Source: Pseudomonas fluorescens (GTDB lineage Bacteria > Pseudomonadota > Gammaproteobacteria > Pseudomonadales > Pseudomonadaceae). Taken from it: a stretch of DNA of 64,000 bases. A program made the position numbers and the translations under genes. The stretch spans positions 496,001-560,000 of the forward strand of contig NZ_MOBX01000016.1 of the NCBI RefSeq assembly GCF_003732425.1, read 5' to 3'. Of this stretch, positions 16,830-25,456 are shown in pieces (position 1 is the stretch's first letter; each line of letters begins with the position of its first letter). Below the pieces are notes generated by a model that saw nothing but the letters and a program-made list of their open reading frames with translations, was not told the origin of the DNA and searched no databases.

Positions 16830-17558
16830 TCAGAATAATTTTTCTACGGCGCCACGATCGTATCTGACAAACTTTTTCGCTAAGCCATCAATTGAAACAT
16901 CTAGATAAACGGGAGCCGTCAGCGCACCTACATTATAAACAGAAAATACAAGACTTGAACCAAACGAGTATTTCCCAGCCCCACTCCTTAGAATTACCTT
17001 CGGAACTGAAGTACTCAAATCTTTTTTGTCTTTATAAATGCGAAACAACTCCGCACTGCCGATTTCCGCTTCTTTTACCTCTAGCGACATTGGGGGTATT
17101 TTCAAAACCGGCGCTATAGAAACACTGGCAGTCTCACTTTTCCACTGATCTGAAAATTCATACACTGTATCTTCATACCCCTCTACCAGAGGGCGACTCA
17201 ATCCACACACAGCCTTATTAATCAGAATTCCGTTTTGCTCATTTCTAATACTTGCATAAATGCAATCTACTAAAATCTGATTTTCGTTCCTGCTCAAAGT
17301 GAAATATGCTTCAAAAGGCGAGCGCGATGCCAAATTTTCATAATGCAGCGCCTTACCACCGTTAAAATCTACAAGTTCTCTAACGTTTTCTCCCTCACTA
17401 CCAACGACACCTTCAATTTTTTTGCTACCATTTGCCCAGGTTACATTTAAAAACTTATTCTTCGAATCAGCAAAGTAAACATCATCTTGATTTGCCAACA
17501 CCACATTAGTCATTACTAAAGCAACGACAGCCATGGCAGCCCGAATTTTAAGCGTCAT
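16830..17558 (-). CDS. Candidate periplasmic immunity protein for the cell-wall hydrolase effector
   Basis: The 242-residue protein has a signal peptide (MTLKIRAAMAVVALVMTNVVLA, then NQDDVYFADSKNKF) and a beta-rich mature part with two cysteines (VDCIYAS, KAVCGLS). The gene begins 2 bases after the stop of the multi-domain peptidoglycan hydrolase gene and shares its low GC content. T6SS effectors acting in the periplasm are normally encoded beside a secreted immunity protein, and this is the best placed candidate. No domain family is recognised, so the assignment rests on context. Confidence 0.6.
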   Translation of the reverse strand: MTLKIRAAMAVVALVMTNVVLANQDDVYFADSKNKFLNVTWANGSKKIEGVVGSEGENVRELVDFNGGKALHYENLASRSPFEAYFTLSRNENQILVDCIYASIRNEQNGILINKAVCGLSRPLVEGYEDTVYEFSDQWKSETASVSIAPVLKIPPMSLEVKEAEIGSAELFRIYKDKKDLSTSVPKVILRSGAGKYSFGSSLVFSVYNVGALTAPVYLDVSIDGLAKKFVRYDRGAVEKLF

Positions 17559-17560
17559 AT

Positions 17561-20500
17561 TTATTTCGTCTCCGGCGCATTGGAAGTGGCTCTTAATATA
17601 GCTTCAAATTTTACAGCATAACTTGCAATTAAAACTTTCTGGTCAGACCCATTTATTATCCTACGAGCACCCTCATAATCTTTTGTGGTGTTATTGATAT
17701 AATCACCAAGCTTCTTACCTGTAAATATACCTTCTTTCATCCCCCAAATCATAATTGGAATCGAGTTCTCAAAACCGGCGGCCTCATCGGGATTGCCAAC
17801 AAAGTCAATACCAAAATAGTCCTTCGCTTTCTGGTAATTTTTCTTCCAAGTCAGATGGACAAGACCACGACCACGATACTTGAAACCATCACCCTGTACC
17901 GTATTGCCATTTTCTACCGCAGTTTGTCTGCGTACAGGTGTATCCGCAAGCACCGGATCATATTTATCAAAATATGAAGCATCGCCATATTCCGGAGCAG
18001 CACTGAAGTACTCAGGAATCATAAATTGATAAGCTTCGTGACGAGCAGTTGCAAACATATAAGACCATTCATATATCGTATAAACATCTTTCGTCTTATC
18101 TATATATTTATTAATATTTTCAACTATCAGACGAAGATTAGACTTAGATGCAGGAGAGAGATCTGGCGCCCCAGGTTGAAATGAAGCGTGCTGCTCGGCA
18201 TACATAGCAACAAACCGATCGACATCAATAAGATTAGAACGACTCATGAAATTACTCAGCATCTCAATTGGATGAAAATGCCAAATCAAATCCGTACTCA
18301 CACTAGCCTTGCCAATCAGATCATCCCAAAAAACATACTTTGTGATCCTTTCCTTTTCGTGCTTTAACGTTTTTGGAGCGTCCTCTAGCAGTTCATCAAG
18401 TCGGCTCCATTTAGCAGCATCTGCTTTGCTTTTCCATTCTGTAGGATGATGAGCAATGAGCTTCGCCCAACTTTCTCTTGTCTCTGCATTTTTCAATGCT
18501 TCAGCAAGCTCCCCCGGATCAACATCTCCATCATGGTTGGTATCCATTTTAGCGAAGAGATCTTTGAAAAATTGCGGCATGGCATCAGGATCGAGGAATC
18601 CATCCGCAGTGGAATTCAACTCTTCGACAACATGAAACCCTAACTTCCTCCAGTCATGCTGAGTGATTATTTCTGCCCCTATTTTTTTTATTAATCCTGC
18701 CACCAGCAGTCCATCTTCCACTACGCTAACTTGATAGTAATCCTCCCCACCTTCTTTTATCAGTGGTGCCTTTGTCAATTCGATCGCATGCTCTTTTTTT
18801 AGCTGCGTGGAACCTGTCGCCGGAGCTCTTTTCTTGAGCTCTGCCCCTGCCAATAGATGCAGATACTTTTTCCCGATTTTCAGGCCAGCGGTGTTTTCCA
18901 AAAACTCTATTACATTAGATTCTGCGGTGAATATCTCGACGTGAACCTGATATTTGCTCGAAACACCGCCATCCTCTCCGGTAAGATTTTGCGTCTGTCC
19001 AAGATATCCGATCGGATCACCAGCCTTAATTCCTATACTGGCGGGCACGACCGCGTCAAAATTAGTAGGGATTACATCCCAAGCAACATACTCATTTTCT
19101 ACGATTGCCCAAAAACTAGGAGGAAGGTTTCCGTTCCCAGCAACGCTACCGCTGCTCGTGCATTTCGCCATTCGACGAATTGTCCCCGAGACGTTGAGAT
19201 TCAAAACGTCCTTACTCTCAAACTCCAAGACACTTTGCGGGGTAAGTTGTAATGTCCCCATTTTGGCCCCTGAAGGTTGCCCATTTTGGGCTGAGACTGG
19301 ATCTTGATAAATATCCAATCTCTTCAATGCAGTACCCTTAACTTTGCCTTGCCAATACTTTGGCTTTAGGCGCTCCGGGATCGGGTCTGCCAACCATATC
19401 CGGGCAGGTTTGGAGTTCTTGTAGGGCTCACCATCTTTCAAATAAGCGAACCAGACCTCTTTGCCAGCTTGGCGAACTTTGTGACCATTTTTTTTCACGC
19501 TACCGGACAGGATTTTCCCTTTCGCATAGGTAACGTTGACTACATCCTTCTGATCCAATATCTCAAGCTTAGTCCCAGCAACAAGCTTGCCAACATTCTG
19601 AATACTGTTGGTTTCGGGGAAATCATCGTAAGCGTTGAAGTCACTTACTTTCATGGTCACTTGCGGCTTCGGAGTTTCTTCTTCCGTTAGGGGATAACGC
19701 TTGAAGGGCAGAAGATGCATGTACAAGCTATAAAAATTCAGCTTGTTTTGCTTACCTTTATTCGTACCTTCTTCTGGGTTTGGCGCAGTGCAGTACTCAT
19801 GTCGCACCAGACAGAAGGAATTGGAATACTTCAGTTTTTTCTCGTTTTCGCCGAACGTAGACTCTAGATAGTCTTCGTTAAGTCGATAGGCCACCACCTC
19901 GCCGTCGGCCATGCAGCGGATCGGTTCGTTCAAGATGCACTGGGGAGCGCTGGCATTGCTGATGTGTATACCACCGTGCCAGAACTTGTTGCTGCCCAGC
20001 AGGTAGTTGCCAGCAGTTTCGCCCTCGAGAGCTTTGTAAACCTCCTCCGCGTCGGTGAACTGCTTACCGTCACCTTTTCTGAACGGATATTGAAAGTTCA
20101 TCAAGGGCGCAGGTCCTGCCGGGGCAGGGGCAGCCGCTGGGGCCGGGGCCGGGGCTGGCGCGGCACCTGTCCGATACTCCTCCTTAGCCCTTAAAAACTT
20201 TGTTGGAACAGGCCAGTAGTATGCAGGTGGGTTCCGCCCAAAGAACGCTTCCGAAGGTCCGTTAGTGGTCTGAGCACCAAAAATTTTTCCCTGGCCCGTC
20301 TCTGCGTTGTACTCCATGACAATGCCGGTATGAAACAGGCGACGATTGCCTCCCGTTAGAGGAAGGATGTCAATCCAAAGAGCAATGTCCCCTTTCTTGA
20401 CCTCTGTCGGTGGCACCACGGTGTAAAAGCGAGAGGAGGCATTCATAGCTCTCGTCTCCTCATACTCAATCTCGTAGCCCGCGCCAGTGAGCAGAAGATT

Positions 20501-20623
20501 CACCATATGGGAGCAATCGATCAGTTTTTTCCCCGCAGCATTGGTTTGGGTGCCATTGCCCCCCATCAGGTAGACGTAATCACCGCCGGTGTACTGATTT
20601 CTTAAATCGAGTGGTTCGGACAT
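17561..20623 (-). CDS. Putative T6SS multi-enzyme peptidoglycan hydrolase effector
   Basis: The protein has 1020 residues from the ATG at 20623 (AGGA 7 bases upstream). Residues 1-145 form an NlpC/P60-CHAP-like cysteine peptidase with C37 (KKLIDCSHMVNLLL), GD at 78-79 and H98 (FHTGIVMEYN). An Ala/Pro linker covers 154-173. Residues ~175-310 resemble an M23-type fold (FWHGGIHIS, SLYMHLLPF). SH3-like segments follow, then an EF-hand near residue 690-705 (DTNHDGDVDPGEL). Residues ~780-1015 are a GH19-like muramidase/chitinase (ARHEAYQF ... GDGFKYRGRGLVHLTWKKNYQ). It lies downstream of vgrG and before a secreted protein, so it probably travels with that VgrG into the target periplasm. GC is clearly lower than in the T6SS genes, suggesting horizontal acquisition. 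Confidence 0.75.
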   Translation of the reverse strand: MSEPLDLRNQYTGGDYVYLMGGNGTQTNAAGKKLIDCSHMVNLLLTGAGYEIEYEETRAMNASSRFYTVVPPTEVKKGDIALWIDILPLTGGNRRLFHTGIVMEYNAETGQGKIFGAQTTNGPSEAFFGRNPPAYYWPVPTKFLRAKEEYRTGAAPAPAPAPAAAPAPAGPAPLMNFQYPFRKGDGKQFTDAEEVYKALEGETAGNYLLGSNKFWHGGIHISNASAPQCILNEPIRCMADGEVVAYRLNEDYLESTFGENEKKLKYSNSFCLVRHEYCTAPNPEEGTNKGKQNKLNFYSLYMHLLPFKRYPLTEEETPKPQVTMKVSDFNAYDDFPETNSIQNVGKLVAGTKLEILDQKDVVNVTYAKGKILSGSVKKNGHKVRQAGKEVWFAYLKDGEPYKNSKPARIWLADPIPERLKPKYWQGKVKGTALKRLDIYQDPVSAQNGQPSGAKMGTLQLTPQSVLEFESKDVLNLNVSGTIRRMAKCTSSGSVAGNGNLPPSFWAIVENEYVAWDVIPTNFDAVVPASIGIKAGDPIGYLGQTQNLTGEDGGVSSKYQVHVEIFTAESNVIEFLENTAGLKIGKKYLHLLAGAELKKRAPATGSTQLKKEHAIELTKAPLIKEGGEDYYQVSVVEDGLLVAGLIKKIGAEIITQHDWRKLGFHVVEELNSTADGFLDPDAMPQFFKDLFAKMDTNHDGDVDPGELAEALKNAETRESWAKLIAHHPTEWKSKADAAKWSRLDELLEDAPKTLKHEKERITKYVFWDDLIGKASVSTDLIWHFHPIEMLSNFMSRSNLIDVDRFVAMYAEQHASFQPGAPDLSPASKSNLRLIVENINKYIDKTKDVYTIYEWSYMFATARHEAYQFMIPEYFSAAPEYGDASYFDKYDPVLADTPVRRQTAVENGNTVQGDGFKYRGRGLVHLTWKKNYQKAKDYFGIDFVGNPDEAAGFENSIPIMIWGMKEGIFTGKKLGDYINNTTKDYEGARRIINGSDQKVLIASYAVKFEAILRATSNAPETK

Positions 20624-20639
20624 TTGTGCATCCTGCAAA

Positions 20640-21659
20640 TTAATAGCAATAGCTGGTCTTGATAGAAGCAGCGTTTTGCGCGTTTAAACGTTTCAAATTT
20701 CCGGCAGCGGTGTCGTTACCCTTGTCAGCGGCGAGGCGATAGCAGGCAAGCGCTCTGGAAATGTCTTTAGTAACGAGCTGCCCTTTTTCAAACGAGTAAC
20801 CCAAGTAATTCATCGCATCGACCGAACCCATTGAGGCGGCGCGAATAAGCTCCTTTTCGGCTTGTTCTGGGTGTTGGCAACGTCCTTCAGGTACAGGGTT
20901 GTTCCCATAGCAATAAAAAGTCGAAAGCGAGGCTGCACCGTCGGCAAGCGTTGTCGCGGCAGCCTTGAAAAACGCCTCAACTTTTTCCGTTTCCAACTGT
21001 GGTGCCATGCCGGAAAGACTCAGGCCCGCAGCACTCAAACTTGCTTGTGGGTCTCCAGAAGCAGCAGCGCACACATAGTTTTCCAGCGCAGCCACAAACA
21101 GCTCGCCGGTCAGCCGATACTGCTCCAGCCCACCTAGCCCAGCGAAGGCTTGCGCGCGCTGATAACAAAAATTCTCGGCCGTGTTCATGGTCGGGGTACT
21201 TGCCACAACAAGATTTTTCTCACTAATCGACCAGTCCTCAACTCCCTCTAGAACCCAACACGCTTGGCGAGAAAAGTTAAAGATTTTGATGTTGCTGTTA
21301 CCTGCACGCTTATCAACAACGTTGAAATGACTGTCGTCAACCGCTTCGACTTCGACACCTTCGGTCTTTTCTGTGGCTACGGGTGCCATCAGTGGAAATG
21401 CCAACGTCGAGCTCTTAACCCCCGTCGTTTGCGGATCAAAATTTCCGCTCTCCCCGGTAGGTTTCAAAACCAGCGACTTCACCGTCATCGCAGTCAACCG
21501 CTGCTGAGTTTCAGCATTCGCAGAAAACGCCGGCAGAAACTGGGAAAAGTCCTCGGACGGACATTCATCCGCATAAGCGCTGCCATGAAACAGGCTCAAC
21601 AGCGACGCGGTGAAAACCGCTATCGCGATGCCATTGCTCTTCTTCAAAACACGATTCAT
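20640..21659 (-). CDS. Secreted Sel1-type protein between vgrG and effector
   Basis: The protein has 339 residues from the ATG at 21659. An in-frame GTG at 21668 that overlaps the vgrG stop is an alternative start. A signal peptide (IAIAVFTASLLSLFHGSAYA) precedes DECPSEDFSQFLPAFSANAETQQRL, a conserved ACWVLEGVEDWSI motif, and C-terminal Sel1-like repeats (AASMGSVDAMNYLGYSFEKG..., ALACYRLAADKGNDTAAGNL) ending SYCY. It is homologous to the C-terminal two thirds of the LprI fusion at 13458. As a periplasmic protein encoded between vgrG and a cell-wall effector, it is a candidate second immunity protein. A delivery adaptor is less likely because it carries an export signal. Confidence 0.65.
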   Translation of the reverse strand: MNRVLKKSNGIAIAVFTASLLSLFHGSAYADECPSEDFSQFLPAFSANAETQQRLTAMTVKSLVLKPTGESGNFDPQTTGVKSSTLAFPLMAPVATEKTEGVEVEAVDDSHFNVVDKRAGNSNIKIFNFSRQACWVLEGVEDWSISEKNLVVASTPTMNTAENFCYQRAQAFAGLGGLEQYRLTGELFVAALENYVCAAASGDPQASLSAAGLSLSGMAPQLETEKVEAFFKAAATTLADGAASLSTFYCYGNNPVPEGRCQHPEQAEKELIRAASMGSVDAMNYLGYSFEKGQLVTKDISRALACYRLAADKGNDTAAGNLKRLNAQNAASIKTSYCY

Positions 21660-21664
21660 GTCGA

Positions 21665-23701
21665 TCACTCGGAAAACACAAAAAAAGCCTTCGGTTTAAC
21701 TTTCTCAGGCGGCGCATTCAACAACGCCTGATCCATCAAACTCCCCGCCTTATCCTTATCCGCCGCCCCCGGCAGCACCGGCGGTTTAATCCCGATGCCA
21801 GTACCCGACCCAGCCGAGCCACCCGCATTGATCTTGATCACCGGCCCAACCACCGTAACCCCACCGCCATCGAGCTTGATAAAGCTCCCACCCCCAAGAA
21901 TGGTCAGCTCCGTCCCCGCCTCAATAACGATCTTGTCCCCAGCCTTGAGGTGAATCTCTTTCCCCACGCTGGTCAGCTGCGCCGTGCCCAACTTCACATG
22001 CTGGTTCTGCCCAACCGTGAGGTGATCATCCAGCTTCGCTTCAACCTTACGGTCGGAAATCGTGGTGCGGTGTTCTTCAGCCTTCAGCTCGGTGTAGGTG
22101 TTCTTCACCACCGTGTCGTGACGTTCATTACCGACCCGAATCTTCTGGTCATGCTCAACGTTTTCATCCCAATCGCGCTGCGCATGAATGTAGATCTGCT
22201 CCGCACCTTTCTTGTCTTCAATGCGCAGTTCGTTATAGCCGCCACCACCCGGTGAGCTGAGGGTTTTGAACACACTGCGAGTCTTGTTCGCCGGCAGTGC
22301 ATACGGCACCGGGTTTTCCTTGTGGTACAGGCAGCCGGTCACCAGCGGTTGGTCGGGGTCGCCTTCGAGGAAGGTGACGAGGACTTCCATGCCGATGCGC
22401 GGGATGCTGATGGCGCCGTAGCGGTCGCCGGCCCAGGAGCTGGAGACGCGCAGCCAGCAGCTGGTTTTGTCGTCGGCGAGGCCTTCGCGGTCCCAGTGGA
22501 ATTGCACTTTGATGCGGCCGTACTGGTCGCAGTGGATTTCTTCGCCTTTGGGGCCGGTGACCATGGCGGTCTGGCTGCCGAGTACGCGTGGTTTCGGGTG
22601 TTCGAGGGCCGGGCGGTAGAACACGTCCCACGGGGTGGCGAGGAAGGTGTTGCGGTAGCCCTGGTGGAAGTCGTCCTTGTTGTCGGTGGTGTCGCTGGTC
22701 ACGCCTTCTTCGAGGACTTGCGGCTGTTTGCCTTCGTGGAAGATTTCGGTGAGCAGCCACAGGTCGTTCCACTCGCTGCGCGGGTGGTCGGACATGGCCA
22801 TGAAGTGGCCGCTGACCAGTTTGGTCTGGTCGCCGCGACCTTCGGCCTGGCGGTAGTCGGCGCGGTGGCGTTCGAGGGCGCGCTGGCTGAGGAACTTGCC
22901 GCGCGCGCGGTCGATGAAGCGGCCGGGGTAGTCGTAGTCTTCCAGATCCGGCTCGGTGCTCTCGCCTTCAGGTTTGTACGCCGCTTCCATTTGCAGGCGC
23001 GGTTTTTCGAAGTCGTAGTCACGGCGCGTGGTGCGGCTGGTGCGGGTTTCCAGGCGCAGTTTGAAGCCTTTGATCACCGGTTCTTCGGCGACCATGCCGC
23101 TGCCTTGCACGTACGCGGTCGGCTGGCCGAGGTCGGGGAACACGGTCTGATCGTCGCCGAACACCAGCAGGTGGCCTTTTTCGCTGTGCTGGAAGTGGTA
23201 GTGAATGCCTTCCTCTTCGCACAGACGCTGGACGAAGTGCAGGTCGGTTTCGTCGTACTGCACGCAGTAGTCGCGATCCGGGCACGGCTGGCTGAGCTGG
23301 AAGCTGTAGGCGTTGCCCTTTATCCCGTGTTCGTCGAGGATCAGCGCGATGATTTTCGGCGCCGACATCTGTTGGTAAATGCGCTGGTTAGTGCGGTGAT
23401 GCAGGTATTGCAGTTGCGGCACCATCGACACTTTGTAGCGGGTCAGGCGCTTGCCGGCATCGCCTTGGGCAACGCGGTAGATCTGGCCGTGAATGCCTGA
23501 GCCTTGCGGATCGAATGCGAGAAAGGCTTGCTTGTGCAGCAGTTGTTCGAGGTCCAGGTCAGGGTTTTCGCTGACCAGTTCGAGGTCGAAGCGATACGGC
23601 TGGCTGATGCCTTCGGTGCCGGTGAACGACAGTACTTGCAGGTCGCCGACGTAGTCTTCGACCTTGAGGCTGAAGTGGGTTTCGTTAGCTGGGTTGAACA
23701 T
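21665..23701 (-). CDS. vgrG: T6SS spike protein VgrG
   Basis: The 678-residue VgrG/TssI forms the trimeric puncturing spike on the Hcp tube. The gp27/gp5-like core starts MFNPANETHFSLKVEDYVGDL and includes DYCVQYDETDLHFVQRLCEEEGI. The OB-fold region follows (GPKGEEIHCDQYGRIKVQFHWDR, SSSWAGDRYGAISIPRIGMEVLVTFLEGDPDQPLVTG), then the beta-helix repeats and a DUF2345-like tail (GKEIHLKAGDKIVIEAGTELTI). There is no C-terminal enzyme. A short tail (KVKPKAFFVFSE) ends the protein and may contact cargo. GGAG 6 bases before the ATG at 23701 decides the start. The effector encoded two genes downstream is its likely cargo. Confidence 0.95.
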   Translation of the reverse strand: MFNPANETHFSLKVEDYVGDLQVLSFTGTEGISQPYRFDLELVSENPDLDLEQLLHKQAFLAFDPQGSGIHGQIYRVAQGDAGKRLTRYKVSMVPQLQYLHHRTNQRIYQQMSAPKIIALILDEHGIKGNAYSFQLSQPCPDRDYCVQYDETDLHFVQRLCEEEGIHYHFQHSEKGHLLVFGDDQTVFPDLGQPTAYVQGSGMVAEEPVIKGFKLRLETRTSRTTRRDYDFEKPRLQMEAAYKPEGESTEPDLEDYDYPGRFIDRARGKFLSQRALERHRADYRQAEGRGDQTKLVSGHFMAMSDHPRSEWNDLWLLTEIFHEGKQPQVLEEGVTSDTTDNKDDFHQGYRNTFLATPWDVFYRPALEHPKPRVLGSQTAMVTGPKGEEIHCDQYGRIKVQFHWDREGLADDKTSCWLRVSSSWAGDRYGAISIPRIGMEVLVTFLEGDPDQPLVTGCLYHKENPVPYALPANKTRSVFKTLSSPGGGGYNELRIEDKKGAEQIYIHAQRDWDENVEHDQKIRVGNERHDTVVKNTYTELKAEEHRTTISDRKVEAKLDDHLTVGQNQHVKLGTAQLTSVGKEIHLKAGDKIVIEAGTELTILGGGSFIKLDGGGVTVVGPVIKINAGGSAGSGTGIGIKPPVLPGAADKDKAGSLMDQALLNAPPEKVKPKAFFVFSE

Positions 23702-23729
23702 AAAGTGCTCCCTGTTCGAATGTCGTCCG

Positions 23730-24731
23730 TTACGCCCGAAGTCGCAACCGTTGCAGCCAAGACGAAGTGGCGCCCAAGGCGTCACGCAATTGTTGGGCAG
23801 TGATGGTGCGCTCTGCCGGGTCGAAGCTCAGCGCGGTTCGCAGCGCTGGCCAGCCGTGTTTCGGTAAGTTCGCCGGCGCATGCAGCTCGCGCTCCAGGTG
23901 CTCGTCGCGGGCCTGGGTCGAGGGCAAGCGGCGGAACGGGTGTTTGCCGCTCGCCAGTTCATAGATCACGCAGGCCACGCCGTACACGTCCGCGCTGGCC
24001 GACAACGGTTGGCCCTCAAGCAGTTCGGGGGCGGCGTAGCCCGGGGTCCAGGCGTTGAAACGCTCGCGGCTCAGGTGCGGCAGACCGGGCAGCACGCCCT
24101 CGTCTGCCTGGCCGAGACCGAAGTCGAACAGGCGCAGGCCGTCTTCGCTGAGCATGACGTTGCTCGGTTTCATGTCACCGTGCAGCACGCCGCGACCGTG
24201 GGCGTAGGCCAGCGTGTCGAGCAGCGGCAGCGCGATGTCGCGCGTTTCTTTCCACGGCAGGCCGAGGGGCCGCTCGCAGAGCAATTTGTCCAGGGTCAGG
24301 CCACGCATGTATTCCATGGTGATGAAGGCCCGCTGGCAGTCGGTGTCGACTTCAAAGGTGTGTGCACGCACGACGTTGTCGTGGCGCAGGCGTCGGGTCA
24401 GGGCGAACTCGCTGTAGAGCAAGGCACTGGCGTCCGGCGATTCGGCAAATTCTTCGCTGAGGATTTTCAGCGCGATGTAAGGGTCGGGATCGCCGAACTG
24501 TTCGTGCAGCAGATCCCGCGCCCGGTAAACGGCGCCCATGCCACCGGCCCCGAGCAGGCGCTCGAGGTGGTAGCGACCGGCGAGTACATCCGGCAGTGCT
24601 CCGATGCTGGCCTTGGTCGGCGCCAGCAACGGCTCTGCTTTGTTTTCCTTGGCGAAGGCGAAGTAGGTCAGGTTGTTGGCCTGTTCTTCGCTCATCAGCA
24701 AGTCATCGATGGGTGATTCGATTTTGGTCAT
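23730..24731 (-). CDS. ppkA: T6SS serine/threonine protein kinase (PpkA/Stk1-like)
   Basis: The 333-residue Hanks-type kinase has a glycine-rich loop (LLGAGGMGAVYRA), catalytic lysine in YIALKIL, catalytic loop VLHGDMKPSNVML, DFG (LFDFGLG) and the APE motif (YAAPELLEGQPLSASADVYG). It lacks the C-terminal transmembrane and periplasmic parts of H1-type PpkA and so matches the shorter Stk1 type of the H2-T6SS. Its ATG overlaps the pppA stop by 4 bases. The pair controls T6SS assembly by phosphorylating the FHA protein in related systems. Confidence 0.9.
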   Translation of the reverse strand: MTKIESPIDDLLMSEEQANNLTYFAFAKENKAEPLLAPTKASIGALPDVLAGRYHLERLLGAGGMGAVYRARDLLHEQFGDPDPYIALKILSEEFAESPDASALLYSEFALTRRLRHDNVVRAHTFEVDTDCQRAFITMEYMRGLTLDKLLCERPLGLPWKETRDIALPLLDTLAYAHGRGVLHGDMKPSNVMLSEDGLRLFDFGLGQADEGVLPGLPHLSRERFNAWTPGYAAPELLEGQPLSASADVYGVACVIYELASGKHPFRRLPSTQARDEHLERELHAPANLPKHGWPALRTALSFDPAERTITAQQLRDALGATSSWLQRLRLRA

Positions 24732-25456
24732 TGGCGGATCACCACGGCTGTCAGGTTGTCGCGCGCGGCGCCACGCAGGGCGCCGTCGAACAAACGTTCC
24801 AGCGCCACGTGCGGCGCGCTGAGGCTGAGGGCGTTGCCGAGGGCATCGCTGCTCAGGCCTTGATACAAACCATCGCTGCAGAGCAAAAACGCATCGCCCG
24901 GATAGACCTCGAGTTCCAGCACATCCAGGGTCAGTGTTTCGGCAGCGCCGACGGCTCGGGTCAAGGCCTGAGCCGCTGGGTGCGCTGCCGCTTGTTCGAC
25001 GCTCATTTGCTGTTCGTCGATCAATTGCTGTTGCAGCGAATGATCCTTGGACAGCTGATACAGCCGCTGCCCGCGCCACATGTAGCAACGGCTATCACCG
25101 GCCCAGATGCAGGCCGCACGATTGCCTTCCACCAGCAGCGCGACGACGGTGCTGCCCATGATGCTGTCGTGACGTCCGGCGGTGACGGTCAACTCTTGCC
25201 CCAAACGCCGGTTCAGCCAGTGCAGGCACTGGCGAATGGCTTTGAGGCGTTCGTCGAAGTCTTCGTGCTGCGGCAGTTCAGCCAGGCTGGCGACGATCAA
25301 CTGGCTGGCGATGTCGCCCCCCTGATGACCGCCCATGCCATCCGCGACCACCCACAGCCCCTGCTGTGGCGAGTCGAGGAAGGCATCTTCGTTGCGCGCC
25401 CGCACCTTGCCCGGGTCGGTACGCGCCGCGCTGCGCCAGGCACTGGCCACCAGCAT
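24728..25456 (-). CDS. pppA: T6SS PP2C-type serine/threonine phosphatase (PppA/Stp1-like)
   Basis: The 242-residue PP2C-family metallophosphatase has the Mn/Mg-binding motifs RNEDAFL, VVADGMGGHQGG, GSTVVALLV, CIWAGDSRCYMWR, LCSDGLYQGL and AARDNLTAVVI. It reverses phosphorylation by the neighbouring kinase. The ATG shares one base with the tssM stop (TGATG), so the upstream reading in the same frame inside tssM is not coding. Confidence 0.92.
   Translation of the reverse strand: MLVASAWRSAARTDPGKVRARNEDAFLDSPQQGLWVVADGMGGHQGGDIASQLIVASLAELPQHEDFDERLKAIRQCLHWLNRRLGQELTVTAGRHDSIMGSTVVALLVEGNRAACIWAGDSRCYMWRGQRLYQLSKDHSLQQQLIDEQQMSVEQAAAHPAAQALTRAVGAAETLTLDVLELEVYPGDAFLLCSDGLYQGLSSDALGNALSLSAPHVALERLFDGALRGAARDNLTAVVIRQ

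Noticed and set aside
22322..23500. Long open frame on the plus strand opposite vgrG
   Set aside because: It is an antisense shadow produced by GC-rich codon bias. It has no family motif, and vgrG on the other strand is certain.
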